Shown: positions 48,456-56,898 of the stretch, piece by piece
Numbering within the stretch: position 1 is the first letter of the stretch
Layout: the number at the start of each line of letters is the position of its first letter
Assembly (NCBI GenBank): GCA_017427265.1
Contig: JAFRTG010000026.1
Location: 1 to 64,000, forward strand
Origin: Oscillospiraceae bacterium
Lineage (GTDB): Bacteria; Bacillota; Clostridia; Oscillospirales; Ruminococcaceae
Direction: 5' to 3'
DNA length: 64,000 bases
Program-made: the position numbers and the translations under genes
Notes under the pieces: model-generated
The model's database searches: none
Told to the model about the DNA's origin: nothing
What the model saw: only the letters and a program-made list of their open reading frames with translations

Positions 48456-48706
48456 AACAAAATTAGCTGTTTTGTCCTAAAAAATACTGCACGTTTTACT
48501 GAAATAATATTTAACAGAATGGAATAAAACTTCCGGCAATAACGTAATAAAGCTGCCAAAGATCACTTTACAATTTGTGATATTTCCGATTTTTTTCTAA
48601 TAAAAACCGTGTAATACCGCGTTTTTTATCTACGAATGGTATAATTTGCAAAAAATTTGCTACAGGTTGCACAAAAATGATAAGCAAGATTTTACTAAAT
48701 CGACTA

Positions 48707-48735
48707 TTGAAAAATGAAAAAATTTTTTGTATAAT
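48707..48735 (+). promoter_or_regulatory. promoter of the AraC-family gene in an AT-rich intergenic stretch
   Basis: TTGAAA (48707-48712), 17-nt spacer, TATAAT (48730-48735). The 48456-48803 gap is strongly AT-rich compared with its surroundings and holds no gene. Confidence 0.7.
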
Positions 48736-48803
48736 AAAGTTGAGGAAAGTGACAAAAACCTTTTAATAAGCTGAAGGCCTTATCTTGAGAAGGAGGATCA
48801 AAA

Positions 48804-49667
48804 ATGCCGCAGCAGATTTATGAACATGTCCCGAATCCGCTCGACAGCAGAATCATGAAAACGCCAAGTGCCGTCGCACGCCGCACATTCTTTTATCTTC
48901 AGGAGTGCGGGCACCTGAAGGCGGGGGACGATCATCACACAAGCCGTCAGAACCTGCAGTCATTTTTGTTTGCAGCCGTTCTGAACGGAAAGGGCAGCCT
49001 GTCTTATGACGGAAAACAGTACCAGCTGGAAGCCGGCGACTGCTTCTTCATCGACTGCCGCTCCGCGCATTCCTATCAGAGTGATGCGCAGAATCCGTGG
49101 GAGCTTCTCTGGATCCATTTTAACGGGGCGACCTCAGAGGAGTATTACAAGCTGTTCACGACGCAGCTTCAGCCGGTGTTCCATCCGGTGTCAACAGTGA
49201 AATTCGTTTCGCTGCTGCAGGAGATTATGCGTCTGAATGCCGAAACCTATGCCGATACAGAGGCACTGACCTCAAGCCTGATTGTCAATCTTCTGACCAT
49301 GCTGCTGACTGTCAACAGCACCTCGGAGGAAAACGACACCGCGCTGCAGGCCAAGCTCAAGACCGTGATGGCGCATATCGACGCGAACTTTACGTCGGAT
49401 ATCCGTCTGGACGATCTGGCTGAACGCTTTGACATCAGCAAATATTACCTGACGCGGGAATTCAAGCGCGCATACGGCGAGACGATCTTCCAGCACATCA
49501 TTGCGCTGCGGATCAACTACGCCAAGAGACTGCTCCGCTTTACGGACAAATCCGTCGAGGAGATCTCTGTGCTGTGCGGCTTCAATGACCAGAGCTATTT
49601 TTCCAAGCAGTTCAAGAAAGCAGAAAACGTCACATGTCTTGCTTTCCGCCGCCGCTGGCGCGACTGA
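48804..49667 (+). CDS. AraC-family transcriptional regulator
   Basis: The 287-residue protein has an AraC-type cupin ligand-binding domain (about 20-160, LEAGDCFFIDCRSAHSYQS) and two C-terminal helix-turn-helix motifs (about 190-285, LDDLAERFDISKYYLTREFKR and VEEISVLCGFNDQSYFSKQFKK). GAAGGAGG precedes the start. Regulators of this kind usually control nearby sugar uptake; the sugar ABC importer at 51768-55285 is a candidate target, though the dpsA fragment and ComEA-like gene lie between. Confidence 0.9.
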   Translation: MPQQIYEHVPNPLDSRIMKTPSAVARRTFFYLQECGHLKAGDDHHTSRQNLQSFLFAAVLNGKGSLSYDGKQYQLEAGDCFFIDCRSAHSYQSDAQNPWELLWIHFNGATSEEYYKLFTTQLQPVFHPVSTVKFVSLLQEIMRLNAETYADTEALTSSLIVNLLTMLLTVNSTSEENDTALQAKLKTVMAHIDANFTSDIRLDDLAERFDISKYYLTREFKRAYGETIFQHIIALRINYAKRLLRFTDKSVEEISVLCGFNDQSYFSKQFKKAENVTCLAFRRRWRD

Positions 49668-49827
49668 CACGCTCCTCGGCAATCAAGCGGGAGGAAGCCA
49701 TCGGGGAATCTGCTCCCGCAGACTGAACGTCCTGCTGCAAAGGTTTTACGGGTCTTTTGCAGCACAGCGCCCTCTGTCTATACTATTATAATATACGGGA
49801 GGGGCTGCGGACGCACGGCGCACGGAA

Positions 49828-50022
49828 GTGGTTTCCCCTTTTCTCTTTTGGCGGAGCGAAGGCGAAGGAAGCCGTGCGGTTCCGCTCTCAGAGCTCGGAA
49901 ATGTGATCGGCGGATTTCCGCTGATTTTCAATACGGTTCCTGCAATGCTGCTCGGACGTGAGCAGCTGCAGCGGATACAGAAGGATGCGCTGATTGTCGA
50001 TCTTGCTTCAAAGCCGGGCGGG
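49828..50022 (+). pseudogene. dpsA: dpsA fragment (dipicolinate synthase subunit A, middle part)
   Basis: From about 49849 the frame reads like DpsA/SpoVFA residues about 205-265: SRAVPLSELGNVIGGFPLIF, NTVPAMLLG and IVDLASKPGG. The Rossmann-fold N-terminal 200 residues are missing; upstream of 49850 the frame has a stop and no family resemblance. At 50022 the family sequence ends and an inverted repeat begins. The next expected residues (GVDFEAA) are found at 56078, so the gene is split. Dipicolinate synthase makes the spore core component from dihydrodipicolinate. Confidence 0.8.
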
Positions 50023-50056
50023 GATGACGCACAAGACAACGGGAGGGATGTACAGA

Positions 50057-50845
50057 ATGGAACGGAAACCGGAGCGGTTCACGGCCGCGGTTGTCAGCGT
50101 TCTTTGTCTGACGTCGCTGGTGCTGATGCTCACTGCGGGCGAAAAGCCGCAGATCAGAGTCAGTGTCCGGGAACCCGCCGCGGAAACCGCAGTGACAGAA
50201 CAGTCCCCGGCACCTGAAACAAGCAGAACGGAACGCAGCAGAAAAATACAAACAAAAAAGACGGCAGGGGAAACCGTGCCGTCAGATACAATCATAAAGG
50301 AAGATAAGGAAGTAACGGAATCACCGGTGCCGGATCGCAACCTCAATACTGCGGATGCAGCAGCATTGAAGCGCGTGCGCGGCATCGGTGATTCTTTGGC
50401 AGATGTAATTCTTGCCTACCGCGATGCGCACGGCGGCTTCCGCAGGAGAGCAGAGCTGCTCGAAATAGACGGCGTCGGCGCGGTACTGGCAGCACGCATT
50501 CTGGAAGAATTCGATATTCCCGGAGAGCTGCCGCCGGAGGAACCGCAGAACGAGCCCGAACAGCAGCAGCTCCCGGAACAGGAAACAGAACAGCCTGCGG
50601 AATCGGAGCCGGAGCCGGCCGCGGAGCGCTTTGCACTGAATGCAGTCACGCGGGAGGAGCTGCTGCGCATTCCGGACATGACCGAAGCCCTTGCGGACGG
50701 AATCCTGCAGATGCGGGATCAGCTTGGCGGCTATGACAGCATCTATGAACTGATGCTTGTTTCCGGGGTGACAGAACGGTACTTCCATGACGTCCTGCGG
50801 AACTGTCTGTATGCAGAGGCGGAAACGCTTTTGTCTGAGCCTTGA
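50057..50845 (+). CDS. ComEA-like helix-hairpin-helix DNA-binding protein
   Basis: ATG 50057 is preceded by GGGAGGG; ATG 50048 in frame is too close to it. The 262-residue protein has an N-terminal membrane helix (about 11-30), a charged linker, and two helix-hairpin-helix units. The first is about 92-155 (NLNTADAAALKRVRGIGDSL, IDGVGAVLAARILEEF); the second is about 195-258 (LNAVTREELLRIPDMTEAL). ComEA-type proteins bind DNA during uptake. It is the first gene inside the segment that splits dpsA, its ribosome binding site just past the inverted repeat. Confidence 0.85.
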   Translation: MERKPERFTAAVVSVLCLTSLVLMLTAGEKPQIRVSVREPAAETAVTEQSPAPETSRTERSRKIQTKKTAGETVPSDTIIKEDKEVTESPVPDRNLNTADAAALKRVRGIGDSLADVILAYRDAHGGFRRRAELLEIDGVGAVLAARILEEFDIPGELPPEEPQNEPEQQQLPEQETEQPAESEPEPAAERFALNAVTREELLRIPDMTEALADGILQMRDQLGGYDSIYELMLVSGVTERYFHDVLRNCLYAEAETLLSEP

Positions 50846-50848
50846 AAA

Positions 50849-51169
50849 TTATTGCATCCGGGAATCAGCGGCGGGGTAAAAATCCTCGCCGCTGATTCTG
50901 CCGAACTGCCATGCATGGGCACGGGACTTTCTGGAAGCAGCTGCCCCGACAGGCAGATCGCAGACCAGATGCAGCGAGGGATCCATCTCGCAGAGCTCCC
51001 CGATGCTGAGCACGATGGCTTCGTCCTCAGAATGGCTGCCGTCGCAGACAAATTCCCATGTGTTGTCATTGAAGTGGTGACAGACCAGCGTGATATCGGC
51101 GCCCTCCAGAACATGCGTGCAGGTCAGAACCAGCAGATCGGGGCGGTCGGTGAATGGATAATGCTTCAT
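50849..51169 (-). CDS. small DUF2185-like protein
   Basis: The 106-residue product resembles the DUF2185/Imm33-like family: a Cys/His start (LTCTHVLEGADITLV), a WEFVCDGSHSEDEAIVLSIGE core and DPSLHLVCDLPVGAAASR. Members occur as immunity-like or housekeeping proteins of unknown function. It has a promoter at 51202-51230. It converges with the ComEA-like gene, leaving only 3 nt between the two stops. Confidence 0.6.
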   Translation of the reverse strand: MKHYPFTDRPDLLVLTCTHVLEGADITLVCHHFNDNTWEFVCDGSHSEDEAIVLSIGELCEMDPSLHLVCDLPVGAAASRKSRAHAWQFGRISGEDFYPAADSRMQ

Positions 51170-51201
51170 AACAAGAACCTCCGAAAGTATTTGTAACTAC
51201 T

Positions 51202-51230
51202 ATCATACCGGAAAATGACAGAAATTGCAA
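51202..51230 (-). promoter_or_regulatory. promoter of the DUF2185-like gene
   Basis: On the minus strand TTGCAA (51230-51225), 17-nt spacer, TATGAT (51207-51202). Confidence 0.65.
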
Positions 51231-51508
51231 GAGGAAAACCGTATTTTTGTGATGAAGCAGTGAAAAATGTGACGGTTGGCAAAAATAACGAATCAAAAAA
51301 GGGCGCAAAACACAGATATGGAAAATGAAATCAGCGAAAAAATCCCATTTTGTAAAGAAATGGGCCGGAAATGTAACCGAAATGTAATAAAGTCGCAAAA
51401 AATCATAAAAAAAGAGTGTCAAATCGCAAATAATGCACAAGAGAGCAAGAAGTGAGTTGACTAGAATGCACAAAACGTCCAAATAAGATGACGAAATAGT
51501 GATTGGCA

Positions 51509-51537
51509 TTGACTTTTCAAGGATTTTCGTGTATATT
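51509..51537 (+). promoter_or_regulatory. promoter of the sugar importer operon
   Basis: TTGACT (51509-51514), 17-nt spacer, TATATT (51532-51537). Confidence 0.7.
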
Positions 51538-51544
51538 ACAAGTA

Positions 51545-51767
51545 TGAAAACGAGGGACGCACGCAGGCAGCGAAAGGAAGCCTGACACCGGACGCCGCCA
51601 GACTGCTGAACTTGTTTGGATGGAAGCTGACCTGAATGAAGGATGAAGGACGCGCTTCCGTGCTGCGCAAAACGCAGCGAAAATTTACCCCGACAGATTC
51701 GGGCATATTTTTTCAAAGCTGCGAACGCAGCAAATTATTCGCAGCAAATTGAAGGAGGAAATTTCAA
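51545..51767 (+). promoter_or_regulatory. long 5' leader of the sugar importer operon
   Basis: About 225 nt separate the promoter from the binding-protein gene. The end contains several alternative stems: GCTGCG-CAAAA-CGCAGC, CCCGA...TCGGG followed by ATATTTTTT (terminator-like), then GCTGCG-AA-CGCAGC and CGCAGC...GCAGC repeats. Mutually exclusive pairing of the GCTGCG/CGCAGC copies could allow attenuation. I recognise no known riboswitch class. AAGGAGG for the gene lies at the end. Confidence 0.4.
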
Positions 51768-53213
51768 ATGAACAAGCTGAAGAAGTCTCTTGCTCTGGTT
51801 GCTACTCTGGCAATCGCTTCCACTGCATTCTATGCATGTGGCACTACTTCCACCCCGGCAGAAACTCAGGAGTCCCAGGAGTCTGTGACTGAAGAGTCCA
51901 CCGAAGAGTCCGAGACCGAAGAGTCCGAGACCGAAGCGTCTGAGACTGAGGAGTCTAAGGAAGAAGCTGTTGCTGACATCGCTCTTCCGGAGACCGGCGA
52001 CAAGCTGAGCATTCTCTGCTGGACACCTGATGATGTCACCAAGATGATCGAGCACTTCGAGAAGGCAAACCCGGATTACGCTGGCAAGTGCGAGTATGTC
52101 AACGTCGGTTCCAACGGCGGCGAGGCTCGTGAGGGCTATGCAAACTACTTCGCAGGCGGCGAGGATGTTGACCTCTTCGTTCTGGAAGCAGACTGGATTC
52201 TCGAGTACATCAACAATGATGAGTACACCGCTCCGCTGAGCGATCTGGGCTTCTCTGCTTCTGATTTCAGCGGCAATTACGCTTACACTGTTGCAATCGG
52301 CACCAACAACGACGGCGTTCTGAAGGGCGCTTCCTGGCAGGCAACTCCGGGCGGCTACGTCTACAGAACTGACCTCGCTGAGAAGTACCTCGGCGCAAAG
52401 ACTCCGGAGGAGATGCAGGAGTTCGTTAAGGACTGGGCAACCTTCGAGGAGACCGCTGCAAAGGTTAAGAAGGATTCCGAAGGCAAGACTGCTCTCGTCG
52501 ATACGCTCGGCGGTCTGTGGCAGGTTTGGCAGTACAACCGTTCCACCGGTTGGGCAAAGGACGATGCTCTGATCGTTGACGATTACTGCAAGGAATATGC
52601 TGAGACTGCTAAGAAGTACTGGACTGAAGGCTATGTCACGAAGGAAGACCAGTGGCAGGATGGCTGGTATGCAATCGGCCAGGATGATTCCACTCTCGGC
52701 TACTTCTTCTGCACATGGTGCCTCGGCGAAGGCTCTATGCTGAGCAACGCTGAAGGCGGCGAGGGTGGCTCCACCTACGGTAAGTACGCAATCACCGCTG
52801 GCCCGTCCGACTGGGCATGGGGCGGTTCTTGGCTGGCAGTTTCTCCGAACTGCGACAACGGCCAGATGGCTCACGACTTTGTGAAGCACTTCACTGTTGA
52901 TGAGGCTACCATGGAAGACTATGCTCTGTTCAAGGGCGAGTTCGTCAACAACCCGACTGTTATGGAGAAGATCGTTAACGATAAGTCCAACAGCAACAAG
53001 CTCCTGGGCGGTCAGGATCAGTTCTCTGTTCTGTTCGAGTCCGCAAAGGGCATCAACATGGACGGCAAGATCACCCAGTACGATGCTCAGATCAAGGCTG
53101 CATTCAACGATGCTGTTACCAAGTATGCAAAGGGCGACTATGCTTCTTATGATGACATGATCGCTGCATTCAAGAAGGAAGCTGCTAAGATCGAGGGTCT
53201 GACCGTCGAGTAA
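51768..53213 (+). CDS. extracellular solute-binding lipoprotein of a sugar ABC importer
   Basis: The 481-residue protein has a lipoprotein signal peptide with lipid-attached Cys24 (TAFYAC). A Glu/Ser/Thr-rich spacer (about 33-65) follows, then a family 1 solute-binding domain (starting LSILCWTPDDVTKMIEHFEK). It captures a sugar or oligosaccharide for the two permeases downstream. Codons are highly optimised, as in the translation genes, suggesting very strong expression. A stable intercistronic hairpin follows it. The ATPase subunit is not encoded here and is probably shared. Confidence 0.93.
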   Translation: MNKLKKSLALVATLAIASTAFYACGTTSTPAETQESQESVTEESTEESETEESETEASETEESKEEAVADIALPETGDKLSILCWTPDDVTKMIEHFEKANPDYAGKCEYVNVGSNGGEAREGYANYFAGGEDVDLFVLEADWILEYINNDEYTAPLSDLGFSASDFSGNYAYTVAIGTNNDGVLKGASWQATPGGYVYRTDLAEKYLGAKTPEEMQEFVKDWATFEETAAKVKKDSEGKTALVDTLGGLWQVWQYNRSTGWAKDDALIVDDYCKEYAETAKKYWTEGYVTKEDQWQDGWYAIGQDDSTLGYFFCTWCLGEGSMLSNAEGGEGGSTYGKYAITAGPSDWAWGGSWLAVSPNCDNGQMAHDFVKHFTVDEATMEDYALFKGEFVNNPTVMEKIVNDKSNSNKLLGGQDQFSVLFESAKGINMDGKITQYDAQIKAAFNDAVTKYAKGDYASYDDMIAAFKKEAAKIEGLTVE

Positions 53214-53282
53214 TTCAACTCAACGCTCAGGGTTCAGACATTTCCAAATTAAATAGATAATGCCTGAAAAATAGCATAATCG

Positions 53283-53322
53283 AATATTTGCCTATTGGGC
53301 TCCGGCCCAATAGGCGAATATT
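53283..53322 (+). terminator. intercistronic stem-loop after the binding-protein gene
   Basis: AATATTTGCCTATTGGGC and GCCCAATAGGCGAATATT form an 18-bp stem with TCCG loop. There is no T-run, so it more likely stabilises the binding-protein mRNA and lowers permease expression, as in malE-malF. Confidence 0.75.
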
Positions 53323-53372
53323 ATATCTCGGTCTGTAAAATTCACTAATTTTTTCTTGAAAGGGTGTGCTGA

Positions 53373-54395
53373 ATGGCTACAGCTGCACAAAGACGGATCA
53401 AATCCGTCAGCTACGCGAAGTACGGCTATTTCTTCATCCTGCCGTTCTTTATCGTGTACTTTATCTTTAGTCTCTGGCCGCTGCTGCAGACATTTGTCCT
53501 TGCATTCCATTCCAACGGTGCAAGAACGAATCTGACGTTTGTCGGTCTGGACAACTTCAGGACAATTCTGGCAACTCCGGCCGAAAATGACTTCAAAGCA
53601 ATGGGTATTCATGAGACTTTCTGGAAGTACATGAAGAACACGGTCATCATCTGGGTCGGCAACTTCATTCCGCAGATTGCACTTTCGCTGCTGCTCGCAG
53701 TGTGGTTCACGGATCTGCGTGTCAAAATGCCCGGCAAAGGCTTCTTCAAGGTTGTGATGTATATGCCGAATATCATCACCGCTGCGTCCGTTGCCGGTCT
53801 GTTTCTGTCTCTTTTCGGTAATTCCTCTTACAGCGTCATCAATACGCTGCGCGGACCGGATGTCGAGCCGCTCAAGATTATTACCGATATGTGGCAATCG
53901 CGTGTCCTCGTTATGTTCATCCAGGTCTGGATGTGGTTCGGCAATACCATGATCATGCTGATGTCCGGTATTCAGGGTATCAACGAGTCGCTGTTTGAAG
54001 CGGCTGAGATCGACGGCGCCAACACGCATCAGACATTCTGGCGTATTACATTCCCGCTGCTGAAAACAATCATGGTCTATACGCTGCTGACCTCTATGAT
54101 CGGCGGTCTGCAGATGTTCGATATTCCGTACATGCTCCATACGGGCAATGTCATCAACGAGCATATTGCAACGGTGGCCGTGTTTGTTTATGAAATGTTC
54201 CACAAGAACTTCGCAAAGCCTTCCTTTGGCTATTCCGCAGCTGCTTCTGTGATTCTGTTTGTCATCACCTCCATCCTCGGCGCACTCGTCTTCTGGGTGC
54301 AGCGCGATAAGGATGCGATGGAGAAGGCAAAGAAGCGCAGACAGGCGATTAAGGAAGCCAAGCGCAAAGCGAAAGGAGGCGGATTCAGCATATGA
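53373..54395 (+). CDS. sugar ABC transporter permease (MalF-like)
   Basis: The 340-residue protein has six membrane helices and the ATPase-docking EAA motif (LFEAAEIDGANTHQTFWRITFP). It is the first of two CUT1-type permeases forming the channel of the importer. GAAAGGGTG lies upstream of ATG 53373. The C terminus is strongly basic (KKRRQAIKEAKRKAKGGG), and the stop overlaps the second permease start by 4 nt. Confidence 0.93.
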   Translation: MATAAQRRIKSVSYAKYGYFFILPFFIVYFIFSLWPLLQTFVLAFHSNGARTNLTFVGLDNFRTILATPAENDFKAMGIHETFWKYMKNTVIIWVGNFIPQIALSLLLAVWFTDLRVKMPGKGFFKVVMYMPNIITAASVAGLFLSLFGNSSYSVINTLRGPDVEPLKIITDMWQSRVLVMFIQVWMWFGNTMIMLMSGIQGINESLFEAAEIDGANTHQTFWRITFPLLKTIMVYTLLTSMIGGLQMFDIPYMLHTGNVINEHIATVAVFVYEMFHKNFAKPSFGYSAAASVILFVITSILGALVFWVQRDKDAMEKAKKRRQAIKEAKRKAKGGGFSI

Positions 54396-55285
54396 GCAAG
54401 AAAATTACTTATGATGACGGCAAGGGTGGCTATCAGGGAAAGCTGATTTTCAAATCGTCCCTGATTTACATCGCGCTGATTATCCTGACCTTGATCTGTC
54501 TGGTTCCGATCCTGATCCTGGTTGTCAACGCAACCCGTCTGCATAATGATATTATCGGTCATGTGTCGCTGATTCCGAGCACACATCTCTTTGATAACCT
54601 GAGAACCCTCAAGGAAAACAGACTGTACAACGTCTTCTTCGATCCGGTTGTCGGTATGCGCAACTCGCTGATCGTTGCGGGCTGCTGCTGTGCTCTGACC
54701 GTATTCTTCTCCGGTCTGACCGCTTACGGTCTGGTCGTTTACGACTTTAAGCTGAAAGGACCGGCTTTCGTTTTCATCCTCGCAGTTATGATGGTTCCGA
54801 CGCAGGTCACTGCCGTTGGTTTCATGAACCTGTTGATTAAGATGAATCTTCTGGACAGCTATATTCCGCTGATTGTTCCGTCGATTGCAGCACCTGCGAT
54901 CGTGTTCTTCATGCGTCAGTATATGCTTTCCTCGTTCCCGCTTGACATCATTGAGGCTGCCCGTATCGACGGCTCCAATGAGTTCCGTACCTTCCTGACC
55001 ATTTCCATCCCGATGATGAAGCCGGCATTTGCCGTTCAGGCAATTTTCTGCTTCATTCAGAAGTGGAATGACTACTACAACCAGTCCATCGTGCTCGTCT
55101 CCGGTAAGAAGAACCAGCTGACCATGCCGATGATGGTGCAGAAGGTTATCGCAATCGACCGAAATGCTGATTTCGGCGCAAACTACGCTGCAATCTTCCT
55201 TTCGATCATTCCGGTTGTCGTCATTTATATCGTTCTCTCGAAGTTCATCATCGGCGGCGTTGCTGCCGGCGGTGTCAAGGAGTAA
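54392..55285 (+). CDS. sugar ABC transporter permease (MalG-like)
   Basis: The 297-residue protein has six membrane helices and the EAA motif (DIIEAARIDGSNEFRTFLTIS). It pairs with the first permease. It starts within the ATGA overlap after AAAGGAGG. The operon has no ATPase gene; CUT1 systems in Clostridia commonly use one shared MsmK-type ATPase encoded elsewhere. A strong terminator follows. Confidence 0.93.
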   Translation: MSKKITYDDGKGGYQGKLIFKSSLIYIALIILTLICLVPILILVVNATRLHNDIIGHVSLIPSTHLFDNLRTLKENRLYNVFFDPVVGMRNSLIVAGCCCALTVFFSGLTAYGLVVYDFKLKGPAFVFILAVMMVPTQVTAVGFMNLLIKMNLLDSYIPLIVPSIAAPAIVFFMRQYMLSSFPLDIIEAARIDGSNEFRTFLTISIPMMKPAFAVQAIFCFIQKWNDYYNQSIVLVSGKKNQLTMPMMVQKVIAIDRNADFGANYAAIFLSIIPVVVIYIVLSKFIIGGVAAGGVKE

Positions 55286-55303
55286 TCCGGCGACATGAAA
55301 ATC

Positions 55304-55337
55304 AAAAGCACAGTGTCGTGAGGCACTGTGCTTTTTT
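55304..55337 (+). terminator. terminator of the sugar importer operon
   Basis: AAAAGCACAGTG pairs with CACTGTGCTTTT around 8 nt and is followed by TTTT. Confidence 0.9.
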
Positions 55338-55353
55338 GTATCAGGAGACTTGC

Positions 55354-56085
55354 ATGAGAAATGATTTTTCCGCAGCGCTTGCTGCCGCAGAGCGTGATAT
55401 GGGCGGGCGCGGCATCGGCACGCTCGGTGAGAAAACGCTGCATCTCACACTGAAATATTACGTTGCGCCGGATCCCGAAACGCATGAGCGTCCGCTTGGA
55501 AGGTTCATTGCAGATGCAGTCACAGAGGACGGCGTCTTTGAGATTCAGACGCGCGGACTTGCCCGCCTGAAACCCAAGCTCGATGAGTTTCTGCCGCTCT
55601 GCCCGGTGACGGTTGTTTTCCCGGTTATCACACAGAAGCAGCTTTACCGCGTGGACGAATCCGGGACGGTCATCTCGGAGCGGAAATCGCCGAAGCACGA
55701 GTCGGTTTATACCGCGATGCGCGAGATCTATGCGCTGCGGGATTATCAGGCGCGGCCGTGATTTCGGGTTCTTCTCTGCCTGATTGAGCTTGCAGAATAT
55801 TCGATCGTGCACGGCAGCTCCCGGCGCGAGAAGCTCGACCGGGTACCGCTTGCACTGCAGGATGCCATGATACTGGAATCCGAAGCAGATTATGCGGCTT
55901 TCCTGCCGGAAGATCTTCCGGAGCCGATTACGTCACCGGCGCTTGCAAAGGCGGTTCATACAACAGAGCTCTGCGCGAGACTGTATCTGAATCTGCTCGG
56001 AAAGATGAGCGTTCTTGCCGAAAGCGGCCGGATCGGCAGATATAAGGGCTGGAAGCGGACTGTCTTGTGCGGCATCCGGGGTTGA
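55354..56085 (+). pseudogene. conserved uncharacterised protein with in-frame TGA at 55759
   Basis: ATG 55354 follows CAGGAG. The frame reads a conserved but uncharacterised family (AAERDMGGRGIGTLGEKTLH ... YVAPDPETHERPLGRFIADAV ... FEIQTRGLARLKPKLDEF), then meets TGA 55759-55761 after 135 codons. In the same frame it continues with the family's second half (FRVLLCLIELAEYSIVHGSS ... EKLDRVPLAL ... LPEDLPEPITS) to 56085. The stop thus interrupts a single gene. The last codons fall in the inverted repeat and dpsA junction, so the C terminus may also be altered. Confidence 0.7.
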
Positions 56086-56230
56086 CTTTGAAGCAGCTTC
56101 GGAGATCGGCGTGCAGGTGATCTGGGCGCTCTCGCTGCCCGGCAAGACGGCACCTGTTTCCGCCGGAAAGATTGTTGCGCAGACCGTCGAGGAGCTTCTC
56201 GCTGCAGGGGACGGTGATGCAGATGACTGA
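56081..56230 (+). pseudogene. dpsA: dpsA fragment (dipicolinate synthase subunit A, 3' end)
   Basis: About 49 codons match the C-terminal end of DpsA: VDFEAASEIG, WALSLPGKTAPVSAGKI and VAQTVEELLAAG. They continue exactly where the fragment at 49828-50022 stops (SKPGG | VDF). The stop TGA 56228 overlaps the dpsB start by 8 nt, the usual dpsA-dpsB coupling. Confidence 0.8.
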
Positions 56231-56858
56231 CCTTTCCGGAATTCGGCTGGGATTCGCGCTGTGCGGATCGTTCTGCAACGCGGCGCGTGCGCTGGAGGCT
56301 GCAAAGGCCTGTGCGGATGCCGGCGCGGAAATATTGCCGGTTGTCTCCGAGCATTTTGCCGGTATGGAGACGAGGTTCGGAACGCCGGAGGATTTTCTGG
56401 CGCCGCTGCGGACACTCGGCGGCGGGCGGCTGATTGCTTCGATTCCGGAGGCGGAACCGATCGGCCCGAAGAATCTGACGGATGTGCTCGCAGTCTGCCC
56501 GTGTACCGGGAATCTGCTTGCCAAGCTCTCCGCAGGCATCACGGACGGCACGGTTCCGATGGCGGTCAAGTCGCATCTGCGCGGCGGAAAGCCGGTCGTG
56601 CTCTGCATTGCAACGAATGACGGCCTTTCGGCTTCGGCGCGGAACATCGGTGACCTGCTGAACCGCCGGCATTATTATTTTGTGCCGTTCGGGCAGGATG
56701 ATCCGGAAAAGAAGCCGACCTCGCTGGTCGCAGATTTCTCTGCGCTGCCGGAGACTATTGCCGCTGCCGTTCGCGGCGTGCAGCTGCAGCCGGTGTTAAA
56801 GGTATCGCTGCGCGATGATGATAAATGGGCTCCGCCCCAACCCGCCAAAGGCTCTTGA
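56223..56858 (+). CDS. dpsB: dipicolinate synthase subunit B
   Basis: The 211-residue protein is a flavoprotein-like DpsB/SpoVFB: GFALCGSFCNAARALEAAKA, VCPCTGNLLAKLSAGITDG, CIATNDGLS and VPFGQDDPEKKPTSLVADFS. With DpsA it forms the spore-specific dipicolinate synthase. Family similarity ends at LQPVL; the last 19 codons (KVSLRDDDKWAPPQPAKGS) come from a B-family repeat (56798-56855) that also supplies the stop. With dpsA split and truncated, the enzyme from this locus cannot work. Confidence 0.85.
   Translation: MTDLSGIRLGFALCGSFCNAARALEAAKACADAGAEILPVVSEHFAGMETRFGTPEDFLAPLRTLGGGRLIASIPEAEPIGPKNLTDVLAVCPCTGNLLAKLSAGITDGTVPMAVKSHLRGGKPVVLCIATNDGLSASARNIGDLLNRRHYYFVPFGQDDPEKKPTSLVADFSALPETIAAAVRGVQLQPVLKVSLRDDDKWAPPQPAKGS
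56798..56855 (-). repeat. B-family repeat end overlapping dpsB
   Basis: AAAGGTATCGCTGCGCGATGATG and GGGCTCCGCCC, read on the minus strand, match the ends of the copies at 62334-62815 (GGGCGGAGCCCATTAT ... GCGATACCTTT). It forms the 3' coding end of dpsB. Confidence 0.75.
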
Positions 56859-56863
56859 TTTAC

Positions 56864-56893
56864 AAAAAAGGCGCCGATTTTGCATCGGCGCCT
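56864..56893. terminator. terminator between two B-family repeats
   Basis: AGGCGCCGAT and ATCGGCGCCT form a 10-bp stem with 5-nt loop after an A-run. It can end dpsB transcription. Confidence 0.75.
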
Positions 56894-56898
56894 CTGTT

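Larger units (their letters stand above)
50022..56077. mobile_element. 6.06-kb segment with inverted-repeat ends inside dpsA
   Basis: GGATGACGCACAAGAC (50022-50037) and GTCTTGTGCGGCATCC (56062-56077) are inverted repeats with 15 of 16 positions matching. They lie exactly at the two breakpoints of dpsA, and GGGG occurs on both outer sides (50020-50023, 56078-56081). Removing one GGGG plus the interior rejoins codons SKPGG and VDFEAA in frame. The cargo is a ComEA-like gene, a DUF2185-like gene, a sugar ABC importer and a conserved gene with a stop. No transposase or recombinase gene lies inside, so how it moved is unknown. Confidence 0.6.

Noticed and set aside
50022..56077. Invertible DNA segment between inverted repeats
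   Set aside because: Inversion would not rejoin dpsA, and no invertase gene or promoter-in-repeat layout is present. Excision or insertion fits better.
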